Below are positions 7,779 through 16,954 of a DNA stretch of 39,713 nt, piece by piece. Under the pieces are notes generated by a model, which made no database searches, was not told where the DNA came from, and saw nothing but the letters and a program-made list of their open reading frames with translations. Source of the stretch: Alphaproteobacteria bacterium (lineage in GTDB: Bacteria > Pseudomonadota > Alphaproteobacteria > Sphingomonadales > Emcibacteraceae); contig JAGREE010000052.1 of the NCBI GenBank assembly GCA_020446675.1, forward strand, positions 1 through 39,713, written 5' to 3'. Every line of letters begins with the position of its first letter. The first letter of the stretch is position 1. A program made the position numbers and the translations under genes.

Positions 7779-9557
7779 TTGACACATGAGCAGCTAACTA
7801 TCGTCATCATTCTGGCAGGGGTTTTTATTTTTTTTCTTTGGGGGCGTTGGCGATATGACGTCGTTGCTTTCAGTGCTCTGATGATAAGTGTATTAAGTGG
7901 CGTCATAAACAGTGAGGATGCTTTTAACGGTTTTTCCCACCCTGCTGTCATAACTGTTATCGCCGTACTCGTAATCAGCAATGGTCTGGCTGTTTCCGGG
8001 GTCATTGACCGCATTGCCCATATAATTGTCCCTCCCATAAAAAGTCTGTTTTTGCAAATTTTCATCATGTCGAGCTTTTCCGCTGCCCTTTCTGCAGTTA
8101 TGAACAATGTTGCTGCGCTCGCTCTTTTGATGCCGGCAACTATTGACAGCGCAAAAAAGGTAAAAAGGTCCCCTGCATTACTCCTGATGCCGCTTTCATT
8201 TGGGTCCATTTTGGGCGGACTGATTACCCTGATCGGTACGCCACCCAATATCGTGATTGCCCATTACCGTGAAAAAGTTTCTGGTGAGCCCTTTTCAATG
8301 TTTGACTTTTCTCCCGTGGGGAGTGTTGTTGCCGTAAGTGGTGTCCTGTTTCTCGGGCTTGTCGGCTGGCGGCTTTTACCCCATGACAGGCAGGCTAAAT
8401 CAGCAACTGATGATCTTTTTGATATTAATGATTATCTTGCTGAAACAATCGTGAAAGAGGGTTCTGGCGCAATCGGCAAGAAAATAAAAGATATTGATGA
8501 AATTGCAGATAGCTGTGATGTGCGTCTGGCCGGGTTAATCAGAGACGGAAAAAAGATATTAAGATTAACCAAAACCCGCGTCATAAAAGAAGGGGATGTA
8601 TTCATACTGAAAGCCGGACCAAAAGAACTCGATACGTTTTCCCATAAACTTGGGCTGGAAATTAAAGGCGGAGAATATGACCGTGCTATGCTTTCAAATG
8701 AAGATGTTACGTTGCAGGAAGCTGTGGTGTCCGCAGACAGTCGTGTCATTGGCCGCAAAATTGGTGAAATCAAATTAAAATCAAGATCAGCCCTAAATTT
8801 GCTTGGTGTTTCCAGACAGGGGCAAAGCATAAATAATGAACTTCATAAGTTTATTTTCCGCCCGGGAGATGTTTTGCTGTTACAGGGGGACACAGACAGC
8901 ATGACAAAATCCATGGATCGACTGGGGCTACTTCCTCTGGCAGAGCGAGGATTTAATATCGGCAAACGCCGTCATGCCTGGATAGCAACATTGTTGATGG
9001 TCGGTGCGATTGCGACGGCAGCCATCGGTATCAGCAGCCTGACTGTATCCCTCGCCATTGCGGCGCTGGGTATGATTATTTTTAATATTATTCCGCTCAG
9101 GGACCATTATAATAGCATTGACTGGCCCGTAATCGTTTTGGTGGGCTCAATGATCCCCATTGGTGGGGCATTGGAAACCACCGGCACCACGGACCTAATT
9201 GCATCAGGTATCCTTAATATGTCAGAAGGATACTCCACATTCGCCGTTCTTGCCGTTTTATTTATCGTAACAATGACATTGTCCGATCTGATGAACAATG
9301 TGGCTACCGCCGTGATGATGGCACCCATAGCTGTCAGTCTTGCTCATAGTCTGAATTCTAACCCTGATGCATTTCTGATGGCTGTTGCCGTTTCATCATC
9401 CTGTGCCTTTCTTACCCCTATTGGACATAAAAACAATGCCCTGATCATGGGACCAGGTGGTTATAAATTCGGTGATTATTGGCGTATGGGACTGCCGCTG
9501 GAGATCATCATCACAGTTGTTGCTCTGCCGATGATTGCGCTCGTCTGGCCGCTTTAA
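7779..9557 (+). CDS. SLC13/DASS-family anion permease with two RCK-C (TrkA-C) domains
   Basis: The 592-residue protein combines an ion-transporter (CitMHS/ArsB-like) membrane domain split around two cytoplasmic RCK-C domains at about 215-295 and 305-390. The first membrane half carries VMNNVAALALLMP and the IGTPPNIVIAHY motif; the second carries DLMNNVATAVMMAPIA and TPIGHKNNALIMGPGGY. These repeated hairpin motifs are the substrate/sodium sites in the DASS superfamily. Members with TrkA-C inserts are commonly annotated as sulfate or dicarboxylate transporters. Translation should begin at a TTG preceded by AGGAGA at 7768-7773. It is divergent from the symporter operon, and its end overlaps the convergent rhodanese gene by 4 bases. 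Sulfate or C4-dicarboxylate would both suit the neighbourhood. Confidence 0.88.
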   Translation: MTHEQLTIVIILAGVFIFFLWGRWRYDVVAFSALMISVLSGVINSEDAFNGFSHPAVITVIAVLVISNGLAVSGVIDRIAHIIVPPIKSLFLQIFIMSSFSAALSAVMNNVAALALLMPATIDSAKKVKRSPALLLMPLSFGSILGGLITLIGTPPNIVIAHYREKVSGEPFSMFDFSPVGSVVAVSGVLFLGLVGWRLLPHDRQAKSATDDLFDINDYLAETIVKEGSGAIGKKIKDIDEIADSCDVRLAGLIRDGKKILRLTKTRVIKEGDVFILKAGPKELDTFSHKLGLEIKGGEYDRAMLSNEDVTLQEAVVSADSRVIGRKIGEIKLKSRSALNLLGVSRQGQSINNELHKFIFRPGDVLLLQGDTDSMTKSMDRLGLLPLAERGFNIGKRRHAWIATLLMVGAIATAAIGISSLTVSLAIAALGMIIFNIIPLRDHYNSIDWPVIVLVGSMIPIGGALETTGTTDLIASGILNMSEGYSTFAVLAVLFIVTMTLSDLMNNVATAVMMAPIAVSLAHSLNSNPDAFLMAVAVSSSCAFLTPIGHKNNALIMGPGGYKFGDYWRMGLPLEIIITVVALPMIALVWPL

Positions 9558-11104
9558 GGCTTTAAAGGTGTCAGTGTCGACTTTTCCTGATCGTCCATTT
9601 GCTCAATCAGACCTGTTTCCCACCGCAGATATTCCCGCGCGTGGTCAAGGTTACCACTATGGCGCCCATGTGTATGAAACTGAAAATCAATCCGCTCGGC
9701 ATCGGTCGGGCAATCGGGCGTGGAAACAATCTTAAGTCCCGCTTCACGCCAATCTTCCGGCTCGCTCAAGGATATCAAACCATTTCCCCCCAGATCTTTT
9801 AAAATAAATGTGGCACTTAAAAGCTCAGAAGCAATAATGATAATTTGCCCATCGATTTTTACATCACTTATTTTTGGCCTGATCGTCCAGACTGCTCCTT
9901 CTATATGCGATTCTCTGTAATCAGCACTCGGCCTGACATCAATTATGGTTTTCGTACCATTCAGTTTGGCGATGCCGGTCGCATCAATAAAGTCATACCC
10001 GGAAATATCAATTTCAATTTCTTCAACATGGACGAGTTCATTAACCGAATTTTCGTCGAGAACATAGGCATCATGTCCCATCCCTTTTAGCCAGATCGCC
10101 GTCATTACCGCCCGAATGCGGTGATTATCAAAAAGCACAATTTTGGCATTTCTGGTGGCAAACCACTGGTCCGTTGCCTGCACCAATTGTCCGCCGGGCG
10201 CATGGCGAAATCCATCCACATGTCCGGTTTCATATTCTTCACGGGTGCGGATATCAAACATGAAACATGTTCTATTCTTATCCTGACGCCATGCTTTCAT
10301 CTGCATTATATCAATTACAGGAATATCATAGTCTTTGATCATCTGATCCGCTTTTTGCCGCGCCTCTGCGATAAGCATGTCTGGAATGTCCCCCGGATAG
10401 GATCGATTTGCGCCGTGTTCAAGGTCAAAACCGGCAAGTTTCCAGCCCATTGTCCCGTTTTCCAGAGCATATACTTTATTGGGAAGGCCCAGAAGATTTA
10501 ATGTCTGTGCCCCAATCAGACTTCTGGTACGACCGGCACAATTAACGATAATATCCTGATCCGGACGCGCCATCATGGCTTTATAACGTAAACTCAGCTC
10601 TGCATTTGGGCAGGAAGTCGACCCGGGAATGGTCATTTTATGAAATTCTTCAGGTGTACGACCGTCAAGAAGAATAAAGTTATCATCCCCATCATCCATC
10701 CGTTTCTTAAGGTCTGCTGCCGTAATGGATTTTGTACCAAGCTCATGTTCCACAACTTCACCAAAAGATTTGGATGGGGCACTGATCCCTTCGTAAAGAG
10801 CATATCCCGCATCAGACCAGGCCTTAACCCCGCCTTTTAGAACCATGACATTCTGATAACCCATTGCTTCAAGATATTTTGCTGACTTTTCTGCAATTCC
10901 ATTACCTGAATCCAGAAGAACTGTCGGCGTCTTCAGACAGGGCACAAAAAGTCCGATCCTTGCCTCCAAAATACTATAGGGAACATGAGAGACAAAGAAC
11001 GGATGTCCACGCCCGTAATCGGCGACTTCACGAACATCGATAAAGGCTATTTCCCCGGATGAGGAAAGGCGTTTCTTAACTTCACTGGCTGATTTATAAT
11101 CCAT
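9554..11104 (-). CDS. Four-domain rhodanese-like protein with one catalytic cysteine
   Basis: The 516-residue cytoplasmic protein contains four consecutive rhodanese folds, at about residues 5-102, 125-226, 260-356 and 372-458. Only the second has an active-site loop with cysteine (CAGRTRS, Cys189-Ser195). The equivalent positions in domains 1, 3 and 4 are Asp65, Asp326 and Ala425, so those repeats are probably structural or regulatory. A C-terminal tail with THGRHSGNLDHAREYLRWE follows. Rhodaneses move sulfane sulfur to cyanide, thiols or carrier proteins, and multi-repeat forms occur beside amino-acid and sulfur catabolism genes. It is the last gene of the operon and overlaps the upstream TPR gene by one base (TAATG). 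Confidence 0.88.
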   Translation of the reverse strand: MDYKSASEVKKRLSSSGEIAFIDVREVADYGRGHPFFVSHVPYSILEARIGLFVPCLKTPTVLLDSGNGIAEKSAKYLEAMGYQNVMVLKGGVKAWSDAGYALYEGISAPSKSFGEVVEHELGTKSITAADLKKRMDDGDDNFILLDGRTPEEFHKMTIPGSTSCPNAELSLRYKAMMARPDQDIIVNCAGRTRSLIGAQTLNLLGLPNKVYALENGTMGWKLAGFDLEHGANRSYPGDIPDMLIAEARQKADQMIKDYDIPVIDIMQMKAWRQDKNRTCFMFDIRTREEYETGHVDGFRHAPGGQLVQATDQWFATRNAKIVLFDNHRIRAVMTAIWLKGMGHDAYVLDENSVNELVHVEEIEIDISGYDFIDATGIAKLNGTKTIIDVRPSADYRESHIEGAVWTIRPKISDVKIDGQIIIIASELLSATFILKDLGGNGLISLSEPEDWREAGLKIVSTPDCPTDAERIDFQFHTHGRHSGNLDHAREYLRWETGLIEQMDDQEKSTLTPLKP

Positions 11105-12036
11105 TACTTTCTTTTGCTTAGCTCTAATTCAGCGGCAATAAACCCGAATGCGGGCCATGATTTTGTCTGCATAAATCTTTCCATCAGATCGTAGGCGCGA
11201 TCCGGTTCACCATTATAAAGGAACCAGTTGGCGACACCATAAGCAATTGCAGCACCACTTGGATCATTAGGATCAACATTGGTCAACGTTTCCGCCGGAA
11301 TGACCCCCTTATACATCAGGGTCAGATTATGATAAGACATATTTTCAATAATTTTCATATTTTCTGAAATATTATTAAGCGATTCCTGCGCCTCTTTATC
11401 GCGGCCCATGCGCCGTAAAATCATATAGATCCAGTGCCCGGTTGAAACAATATTATCATCATTTATACCCAGATCCTGGCCTGCTTTAAAGGCATCATAT
11501 GCCTTTTGCCAGTCCTGTTTCAGATAATAGGAAAGCCCCAGATGGTAATAAATATTACTGTGTGTGGTTGTCAGGAAAATTCCTAAAGGATTTGGTGCCC
11601 CGTCCGGTTCAATTTTATCCTCTGTCCCCTGAATAAGCTCTGCCGCTTTTTCATAATCGGCAACTGCCCGGTCAATTTCACGGATTGTAATATAGCGATG
11701 ACCACGATGGCGATACATACGCGCATCATTAGGAAATTTTTTAATCCCTTCACTAAAAATTTCAATGGCCCGGCGATAATCCCCCGTATAAGCAACCCGG
11801 CGTCCATACCAGATGATATTGTCAGCATTCATCGGGTCAGCATCATAGTCTGCCTTTGCCTCAGCAAGCTCATCAAGCAGTTTCTGACTTGGGGCCGGTG
11901 AATATAACGGTTTCCCCAAAAATGAAATCGCCTGCGCACCATCCGGTACGTCGGAAAAGAGTTTGTCTTCAGCCACTGCGATATTTGCCAGCATCATACT
12001 GATGGCACTTATCAAGAAAATTTTTAAACTTTTCAT
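11104..12036 (-). CDS. Exported TPR-repeat protein, paralog 1
   Basis: The 310-residue protein has a Sec signal peptide (MKSLKIFLISAISMMLANIAVA) and helical repeats of the tetratricopeptide kind. One repeat spans the GDYRRAIEIFSEGIKKFPND segment and another the YYHLGLSYYLKQDWQKAYDAF segment. It shares with two other genes of the operon the motif RHRGHRYITIRE, an EPDGAPNP segment, a TGHWIYMILRRMGRD segment and a C-terminal tail with AxELxL. These shared motifs go well beyond generic TPR and define a distinct family. A periplasmic scaffold or substrate-handling role is likely, but no function is known to me. It lies 9 bases downstream of paralog 2. Confidence 0.85.
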   Translation of the reverse strand: MKSLKIFLISAISMMLANIAVAEDKLFSDVPDGAQAISFLGKPLYSPAPSQKLLDELAEAKADYDADPMNADNIIWYGRRVAYTGDYRRAIEIFSEGIKKFPNDARMYRHRGHRYITIREIDRAVADYEKAAELIQGTEDKIEPDGAPNPLGIFLTTTHSNIYYHLGLSYYLKQDWQKAYDAFKAGQDLGINDDNIVSTGHWIYMILRRMGRDKEAQESLNNISENMKIIENMSYHNLTLMYKGVIPAETLTNVDPNDPSGAAIAYGVANWFLYNGEPDRAYDLMERFMQTKSWPAFGFIAAELELSKRK

Positions 12037-12045
12037 TTCTTCCCT

Positions 12046-12969
12046 TTATATTTTGTTTTTTAGGTCAACTTCAGCGGCTATATAGCCGAATGATCCCCAG
12101 GATTTTGTTTTAAGGAATTTTTCCATTAAATCATAGGCTTTTTCTTTATCCCCATTATAAAAAAACCAGTTCGCCACACCATATGTGATACTGGCCCCGG
12201 CCGGAATGTTGGGATCAGCATTTAAAACCTCTTCCTCAGGCACTTGGCCCTTATAGAACATCACCAGTTTATGATAGTTATGCACTTCTATAATATCCAT
12301 ATCAGCCGTTACATAAGATAAGGCTTCCTGTGCTTCCTTATCCCGCCCTAGCCGCCGTAGAATCATATAAATCCAGTGTGTGGTTGAGGCAGTATTATCA
12401 TCATTCAAATCTAGATCACGGCCCATTTTATAGGCCCTGAGCGCATTTTCAAAATCATGTTTCAGATAATAGGCAAGGCCCAGATGATAATAAATATTGC
12501 TTTGGGTGCTGGTTACCGGAATTCCGGCAGGGTTTGGGGCACCATCCGGCTCAATTTTATCTTCTTTTCCTTTAATCAGGCTGGCGGCTTTTTCAAAATC
12601 ATCAATCGCACGGTCAAATTCCCGAATTGTAATATAGCGATGTCCGCGGTGACGATACATACGTTCATCGTCAGGATGTTTTTCTATCCCTTCAGAAAAT
12701 ATAAGAATAGCCCGGCGAAAATCGCCTGTATATGCCATGCGGCGTCCATACCAGATGATATTATCAGCATCCATAGGATCAGCGTCATATTTGGCTTTGG
12801 CTGCCGCAAGATCATCCAGAAGCTTCTGACTGGGTGCCGGCATTGATAATGGTTTGCCAAACAGAGAGACCGCCTGCGCGCCATCTGGCACTTCAGATAA
12901 AAGCGAAGACTGCGCATTGGCACTTACCGCTGCGAATAATACCAATATTGCTAAACTTATTTTTTTCAT
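12046..12969 (-). CDS. Exported TPR-repeat protein, paralog 2
   Basis: The 307-residue product has a clean Sec signal (MKKISLAILVLFAAVSANAQ) and the same architecture as its downstream neighbour. That comprises an N-terminal LSEVPDGAQAVSLFGKPLS segment, a repeat at GDFRRAILIFSEGIEKHPDD, the RHRGHRYITIREFDRAI signature, EPDGAPNPAG, and a closing KSWGSFGYIAAEVDL. It is closer to paralog 1 than to the copy at the operon head in the spacing of the NPAGIPVTSTQSNIYYHLG region. The start is preceded by an A-rich weak ribosome-binding site. It lies 31 bases after cutC, the widest gap in the operon. Confidence 0.85.
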   Translation of the reverse strand: MKKISLAILVLFAAVSANAQSSLLSEVPDGAQAVSLFGKPLSMPAPSQKLLDDLAAAKAKYDADPMDADNIIWYGRRMAYTGDFRRAILIFSEGIEKHPDDERMYRHRGHRYITIREFDRAIDDFEKAASLIKGKEDKIEPDGAPNPAGIPVTSTQSNIYYHLGLAYYLKHDFENALRAYKMGRDLDLNDDNTASTTHWIYMILRRLGRDKEAQEALSYVTADMDIIEVHNYHKLVMFYKGQVPEEEVLNADPNIPAGASITYGVANWFFYNGDKEKAYDLMEKFLKTKSWGSFGYIAAEVDLKNKI

Positions 12970-13000
12970 ATTTATCCTTATTTTTTAATTAGTTATCTTT

Positions 13001-13738
13001 CTAACCGGCAATAACCCTTAAATAATCAGCAAGCGCCTTTACCTTTACAGGGTCCGTTATATGTCGGGAAAAATCATCGCCCGGTGCCATGGAAGGCGCA
13101 TTCTTATCATATGGGCTGCCAACCAGAGTTCTGCATGATGAATGAATTTCACTGACCGAAAATATTTTAAGCAGACTTTCCACATTTGGCGGATTGATTT
13201 TTGAACAGGGCATTATGGAAATTCGCCCTGCTGCCTGATCAATCACACTTTTTATTTTTATGGCCCCTTCAAGGGCAGTTTCCTTCTGGCCAGACGTTAG
13301 TATTCTTTCAATACCTAGCTCAATGGCCTGCTCAAGTGCTTCCGATGTGTCCGGGGTAACATCAAAAGCTCGGTGCAGGGTAACCCCCATACCTTCAGCG
13401 TGATTTATTAACGTTTCAAGCTTGGCCACATCAAGGGCGCCATTTTCATGGGTCATACCAATGACAATGCCAGCCATTCCATAAGACCGTGCCCGGTCAA
13501 TATCATGCATCATGACATCCATATCTTCGAAATTAAAAATGAAATCGCCGCCCCTTGGACGGATCATGGCATATATGGGTACGCCCAGTTTTGAGGCCCG
13601 CATCATTAAACCGGCTGATGGAGTTGTTCCACCTATGCCCAGCGCATCACAAAGCTCAAGCCGGTCAGCACCATTTTTTACGGCATCAATTGCGCCCTGA
13701 ATGGTATCGACGCATACTTCAAATGTAATTTTTGTCAT
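13001..13738 (-). CDS. cutC: CutC family TIM-barrel protein
   Basis: The 245-residue cytoplasmic protein is a full-length CutC (PF03932). It opens with FEVCVDTIQGAIDAVKNGADRLELC and has the MIRPRGGDF and LHRAFDVTPD motifs, the ERILTSGQKETALEG strand-loop and the EIHSSCRTLVGSPY C-terminal region. The name comes from a copper-tolerance locus in E. coli, but later work traced that phenotype to a small RNA (MicL) encoded at the gene's 3' end. The biochemical role is therefore open. Its start overlaps the binding-protein stop by 4 bases in an operon for amino-acid or glyco-asparagine handling, which suggests an enzymatic role with a sugar- or amino-acid-derived substrate rather than copper storage. 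Confidence 0.88.
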   Translation of the reverse strand: MTKITFEVCVDTIQGAIDAVKNGADRLELCDALGIGGTTPSAGLMMRASKLGVPIYAMIRPRGGDFIFNFEDMDVMMHDIDRARSYGMAGIVIGMTHENGALDVAKLETLINHAEGMGVTLHRAFDVTPDTSEALEQAIELGIERILTSGQKETALEGAIKIKSVIDQAAGRISIMPCSKINPPNVESLLKIFSVSEIHSSCRTLVGSPYDKNAPSMAPGDDFSRHITDPVKVKALADYLRVIAG

Positions 13739-14511
13739 TTTGCAAGCTCAGGAATTTCAGCATCTTCCCCCCACCATCTTTTGATATTTTTTTCATATTC
13801 ACCGGAAGCAATATAATCGGCAATAAAGTCATTGAGATAAGCCAGAAATTCCGGCTGCCCTTTTTTAACGCCCATTGCAACATCCCCAGCAACGAAAATA
13901 CCAGGAAGTATAGTCAAGCTGGGAATCTGACTAGCGAAATAGTCAGCCATTGAACTATCCTCGATCCCGGCATCAACACGGCGCTGACGAAGAAGCAATA
14001 CACCATTTGGTGCAAAATTTTCACTATAGACCAGTTCAGCTTCAGGAATATTTTCTTCGACAAAAATAGCGCCACTGGTCCCCCTGCCTGCTACAATTTT
14101 TTTACCAGCGAGATCAGCAAGCGATTTAATATTCAAGCCTTTTTGATAAATAATTCGAAGTCCAGTTTTAAAATAGGGGTCGCTGAAATCAACAACTTCT
14201 GCCCGGGCCGGCGTCACAGTCATATTACCAATGATAAGATCAAGTTGGCCCGATACCAAAAGGCTTACTCGTGCATCACCATAAACATCGGTAACACGAA
14301 GCTCAACGCCCAGTCTTTCGGCCAATTGCTTGGCAACTTCATAATCATAACCAACCGGATTATTGCGTGCATCACGGCCGCCCATTGGCATTCCGCCCAG
14401 TGAAATACCAACTTTTATAAAACCGCGGTCTTTAATATCATCCAGAATGGCCGCATGAGCTGTTGTCAGATTTAAAACGACAAATATACAAAAAGCAAAA
14501 AATCTATTCAT
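13735..14511 (-). CDS. Periplasmic amino-acid-binding protein (SBP_bac_3) of ABC importer
   Basis: The 258-residue protein has a signal peptide ending near TTAHA and the bacterial solute-binding family 3 fold. Visible landmarks are IKVGISLGGMPMGGRD near the start, GYDYEVAKQLAERLGVELRV, the DLIIGNMTVTPARAEVVDFSDPYF hinge region, and GRGTSGAIFVEEN in lobe 2. These match polar amino acid receptors (glutamate, glutamine, aspartate, cystine, arginine). The usual carboxylate-binding Arg and Asp positions are covered by TPARAEV and VDAGIEDSS, so an L-amino acid ligand is plausible. It lies 4 bases after the asparaginase gene and three genes downstream of the permeases. Confidence 0.9.
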   Translation of the reverse strand: MNRFFAFCIFVVLNLTTAHAAILDDIKDRGFIKVGISLGGMPMGGRDARNNPVGYDYEVAKQLAERLGVELRVTDVYGDARVSLLVSGQLDLIIGNMTVTPARAEVVDFSDPYFKTGLRIIYQKGLNIKSLADLAGKKIVAGRGTSGAIFVEENIPEAELVYSENFAPNGVLLLRQRRVDAGIEDSSMADYFASQIPSLTILPGIFVAGDVAMGVKKGQPEFLAYLNDFIADYIASGEYEKNIKRWWGEDAEIPELAK

Positions 14512-14515
14512 GATT

Positions 14516-15544
14516 TTATACCAGCTCGCTTTCCATCATCTCAGGTTTTTCCATACTCGGCTTCCATAGCCAGTAATCGCCAGGCTTATCAAGATTATAG
14601 GAAACAACTTTATGACCGCCTTTATTATCAATCGCGTGGATCATGAGCCCGGCAATAAATCCGCCGGATAGGCTGTCTACTTCCTCAATAGCGAGCTTGA
14701 CGGCATCATCCAGCGAATACCCCATTTTCATAGCCAGAATAATTGTGCGCGATGTACTCGTACGGATGGCCATTTCACCGGTATGGGTACATGCTGCGGC
14801 ACCATATCGGCTGTCTGCATAAAAACCTGCCCCGGCAATTGGACTGTCCCCTAACCGACCTGGATATTTCCATCCCCACCCTGATGTACTGGTCGCGGTG
14901 TGGATACCGTTATTTGCATCCTTACACATAAACACTGTTGTATCCCTAACCTTTTCAGGATCTGTAATAGCACTATTAAGTGGGGCAAGCGGGATATTGG
15001 GAAATTTTTCAAATTCTTCCGGGGTAAGCATTTCCTTTACCTTTTCTTTCCAGACCCTGCCCGAATCCTCAAGAAGTGTATTTACCTTGGGCAGGCCGAT
15101 TTCCGCAGCAAGCCGATCTGCACCATCCCCTGTTACCATGACATGATTAAGTTTCTGCATAACTGCCCGAGCGACCTGCGCCGCATGATATGTATGTTTT
15201 AAAGCTCCGACAGCCCCCACTTCACGAGTGTTGCCATCCATAACGCCACCATCAAATTCCATCACTCCCAATAAATTGGGCCATCCACCATAACCGACAC
15301 TGCGAATGGTCGGTTCTGCTTCAACCTTATTGATACCTTCAATCATGGCATCAATTCCGTACATTCCTGCTTTTAAATGATTTGCAGTCGCTTCAATTCC
15401 TGCCCAGCCGGTGCCGTTCGTTAAAAGTATCATATTGTCCTCTTTGTTGGTTTGTGCCATGGCCCTTGACCCCGCCATTGAAAATGCGGCTGCTGCCGCT
15501 GAAGATTTTAAAAATAACCGTCTGTTCAGTTTAGGCCTGGCCAT
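14516..15544 (-). CDS. Tat-exported N4-(beta-N-acetylglucosaminyl)-L-asparaginase (glycosylasparaginase)
   Basis: The 342-residue precursor is an N-terminal-nucleophile hydrolase of the Ntn asparaginase_2 family, which cleaves the GlcNAc-asparagine bond. The signal carries NRRLFLKSS, a textbook twin-arginine motif, with cleavage near AMAQ. The mature protein starts with TNGTGWAGIEATANHLK. Autoproteolysis should occur between Asp201 and Thr202 (VRDTTVF), making Thr202 the nucleophile. ATSTSGWGWK, GRLGDSPIAGAG (Arg230, Asp233) and CTHTGE complete the substrate pocket. The ATG at 15544 is preceded by GGGAGA and overlaps the ATPase gene by 14 bases; a longer in-frame start at 15619 would bury the Tat signal and is less likely. 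The enzyme would release aspartate in the periplasm beside an amino-acid importer. Confidence 0.88.
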   Translation of the reverse strand: MARPKLNRRLFLKSSAAAAAFSMAGSRAMAQTNKEDNMILLTNGTGWAGIEATANHLKAGMYGIDAMIEGINKVEAEPTIRSVGYGGWPNLLGVMEFDGGVMDGNTREVGAVGALKHTYHAAQVARAVMQKLNHVMVTGDGADRLAAEIGLPKVNTLLEDSGRVWKEKVKEMLTPEEFEKFPNIPLAPLNSAITDPEKVRDTTVFMCKDANNGIHTATSTSGWGWKYPGRLGDSPIAGAGFYADSRYGAAACTHTGEMAIRTSTSRTIILAMKMGYSLDDAVKLAIEEVDSLSGGFIAGLMIHAIDNKGGHKVVSYNLDKPGDYWLWKPSMEKPEMMESELV

Positions 15545-16277
15545 TAAACTCTCCCATTTTGGATAAAAACCTTGCAATGCGCGGATCGGCCAACCCGCCA
15601 TCCCCTGCAAAAAACTCATCCTTTGGAAGATCGCTTAAAATTCGGCCCTGATCAAGAAAAACTATTCGATCTGAAATTTCCCTGGCAAATTCAATTTCAT
15701 GGGTAACTGAAATCATTGTAATCCCTTCCCGAGCAAGTTTTTTTAAAATATCAAGCACTTCTGCGGTCATTTCAGGATCAAGTGAACTGGTTACTTCATC
15801 AAGAAGCAAATAATCCGGCCTCATGGCAAGTGCGCGACAGATGCCTACCCGCTGCTTTTGACCGCCTGAAAGCTGCGCTGGAAAAACATCTTTTTTATCT
15901 GCCAGTCCAACACTATCCAGTAAATCCAGCGCAATTGCCTCAGCATCTTTTTTTGATGATGACAGGACATATACTGGGGCAAGGGTTATATTTTCAAGAA
16001 CAGATAAATGCGGATAGAGATCAAATTGCTGAAATACTGTGGAACATTTCTTGCGAACTTCCAGCAGTTCCTTTTTGTTGGAAACATCAAAACCATCAAC
16101 AAAAATAGACCCGGATGTTATTCCTTCTAGTCCGTTGATACAACGGATCATCGTGCTTTTTCCAGATCCGCTCCCACCAAGGATTGAGACCACTTCACCT
16201 GGCTTAAGAGTTAAATCAACACCTTTAAGCACTTGAAGGTCACCAAAATTCTTATGAAGCTTTTTTATCTCAATCAT
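15531..16277 (-). CDS. Polar amino acid ABC transporter ATPase (GlnQ-type)
   Basis: The 248-residue ATPase energises import by the two permeases encoded just upstream. Walker A is GGSGSGKST at 34-42, the Q-loop lies in VFQQFDLYPH, the signature LSGGQ is at 136-140, Walker B ends in LLLDE (Asp160-Glu161), and the switch histidine is His193 in SVTHE. The FQQFDLYPHLSVLENI segment is typical of the polar amino acid subfamily, and its start overlaps the permease stop as TAATG. All motifs are intact. The end overlaps the asparaginase start, so expression of the exported enzyme is translationally tied to the transporter. Confidence 0.94.
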   Translation of the reverse strand: MIEIKKLHKNFGDLQVLKGVDLTLKPGEVVSILGGSGSGKSTMIRCINGLEGITSGSIFVDGFDVSNKKELLEVRKKCSTVFQQFDLYPHLSVLENITLAPVYVLSSSKKDAEAIALDLLDSVGLADKKDVFPAQLSGGQKQRVGICRALAMRPDYLLLDEVTSSLDPEMTAEVLDILKKLAREGITMISVTHEIEFAREISDRIVFLDQGRILSDLPKDEFFAGDGGLADPRIARFLSKMGEFNGQA

Positions 16278-16954
16278 TATAATTCACCAACCAATCGATA
16301 GGCACTGAATTTACGTTCAAGCCTCATTCCAACAATAGCGATTAATTTGGCAAGAATAAAGTAGGTCAGTCCGATAAGAGGCCAGACAATGAATGGTTCA
16401 AATGTTCTCTGATTGACAATATCACCTACACGGGTCAAATCAATAACACCAATGACAGATACAAGTGATGTCACCTGTAGCTGATTTATTGCCAGACTAA
16501 CCAGCATCGGCATAGCTATAGACAGGCTTTGCGGAAAAATTATATGCCTCAGGATCACTAGTTTAGGCAATGCAAAGCTTCTTGCGGCTTCCAGCTGTCT
16601 GCGATCAATCGATTCTATGGACGAGATCACGATGACCGCAACGAATGCTGCCGTGTTTCCGCTTAAAGTAATGACCGCGGCCATATTTGGCGTCATATCA
16701 ATCTGAAGCAGCGCCGGAATTCCAAAATAAACCAGAAAAAGCTGAACAATGACGGGCGAGTTTTTGAGAGACTCACTGACAATCATCAGCAATTTACCCA
16801 ATATTGTTATATGGTAATACCTTACCAGTCCAATTAACACCCCAAGAACTAGCCCGATCACTGTTGAAAGAATAAATATCCAGAGGGTTATGCCCAGACC
16901 TTCGGCCCAAAGCAGCAAATCATAAATTGTGAAACCTTCATCACCGTAGCCCAT
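16277..16954 (-). CDS. Amino acid ABC transporter permease, subunit 2
   Basis: The 225-residue inner-membrane subunit belongs to the HisM/GlnP class. About five hydrophobic segments are visible, along with the EAA-loop QLEAARSFALPKLVILRHIIFPQS, which docks on the ATPase. FILSTVIGLVLGVLIGLVRYYH and the SPVIVQLFLVYFGIPAL segments match the family. It probably pairs as a heterodimer with the permease encoded directly upstream, whose stop overlaps this start by one base. Confidence 0.92.
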   Translation of the reverse strand: MGYGDEGFTIYDLLLWAEGLGITLWIFILSTVIGLVLGVLIGLVRYYHITILGKLLMIVSESLKNSPVIVQLFLVYFGIPALLQIDMTPNMAAVITLSGNTAAFVAVIVISSIESIDRRQLEAARSFALPKLVILRHIIFPQSLSIAMPMLVSLAINQLQVTSLVSVIGVIDLTRVGDIVNQRTFEPFIVWPLIGLTYFILAKLIAIVGMRLERKFSAYRLVGEL

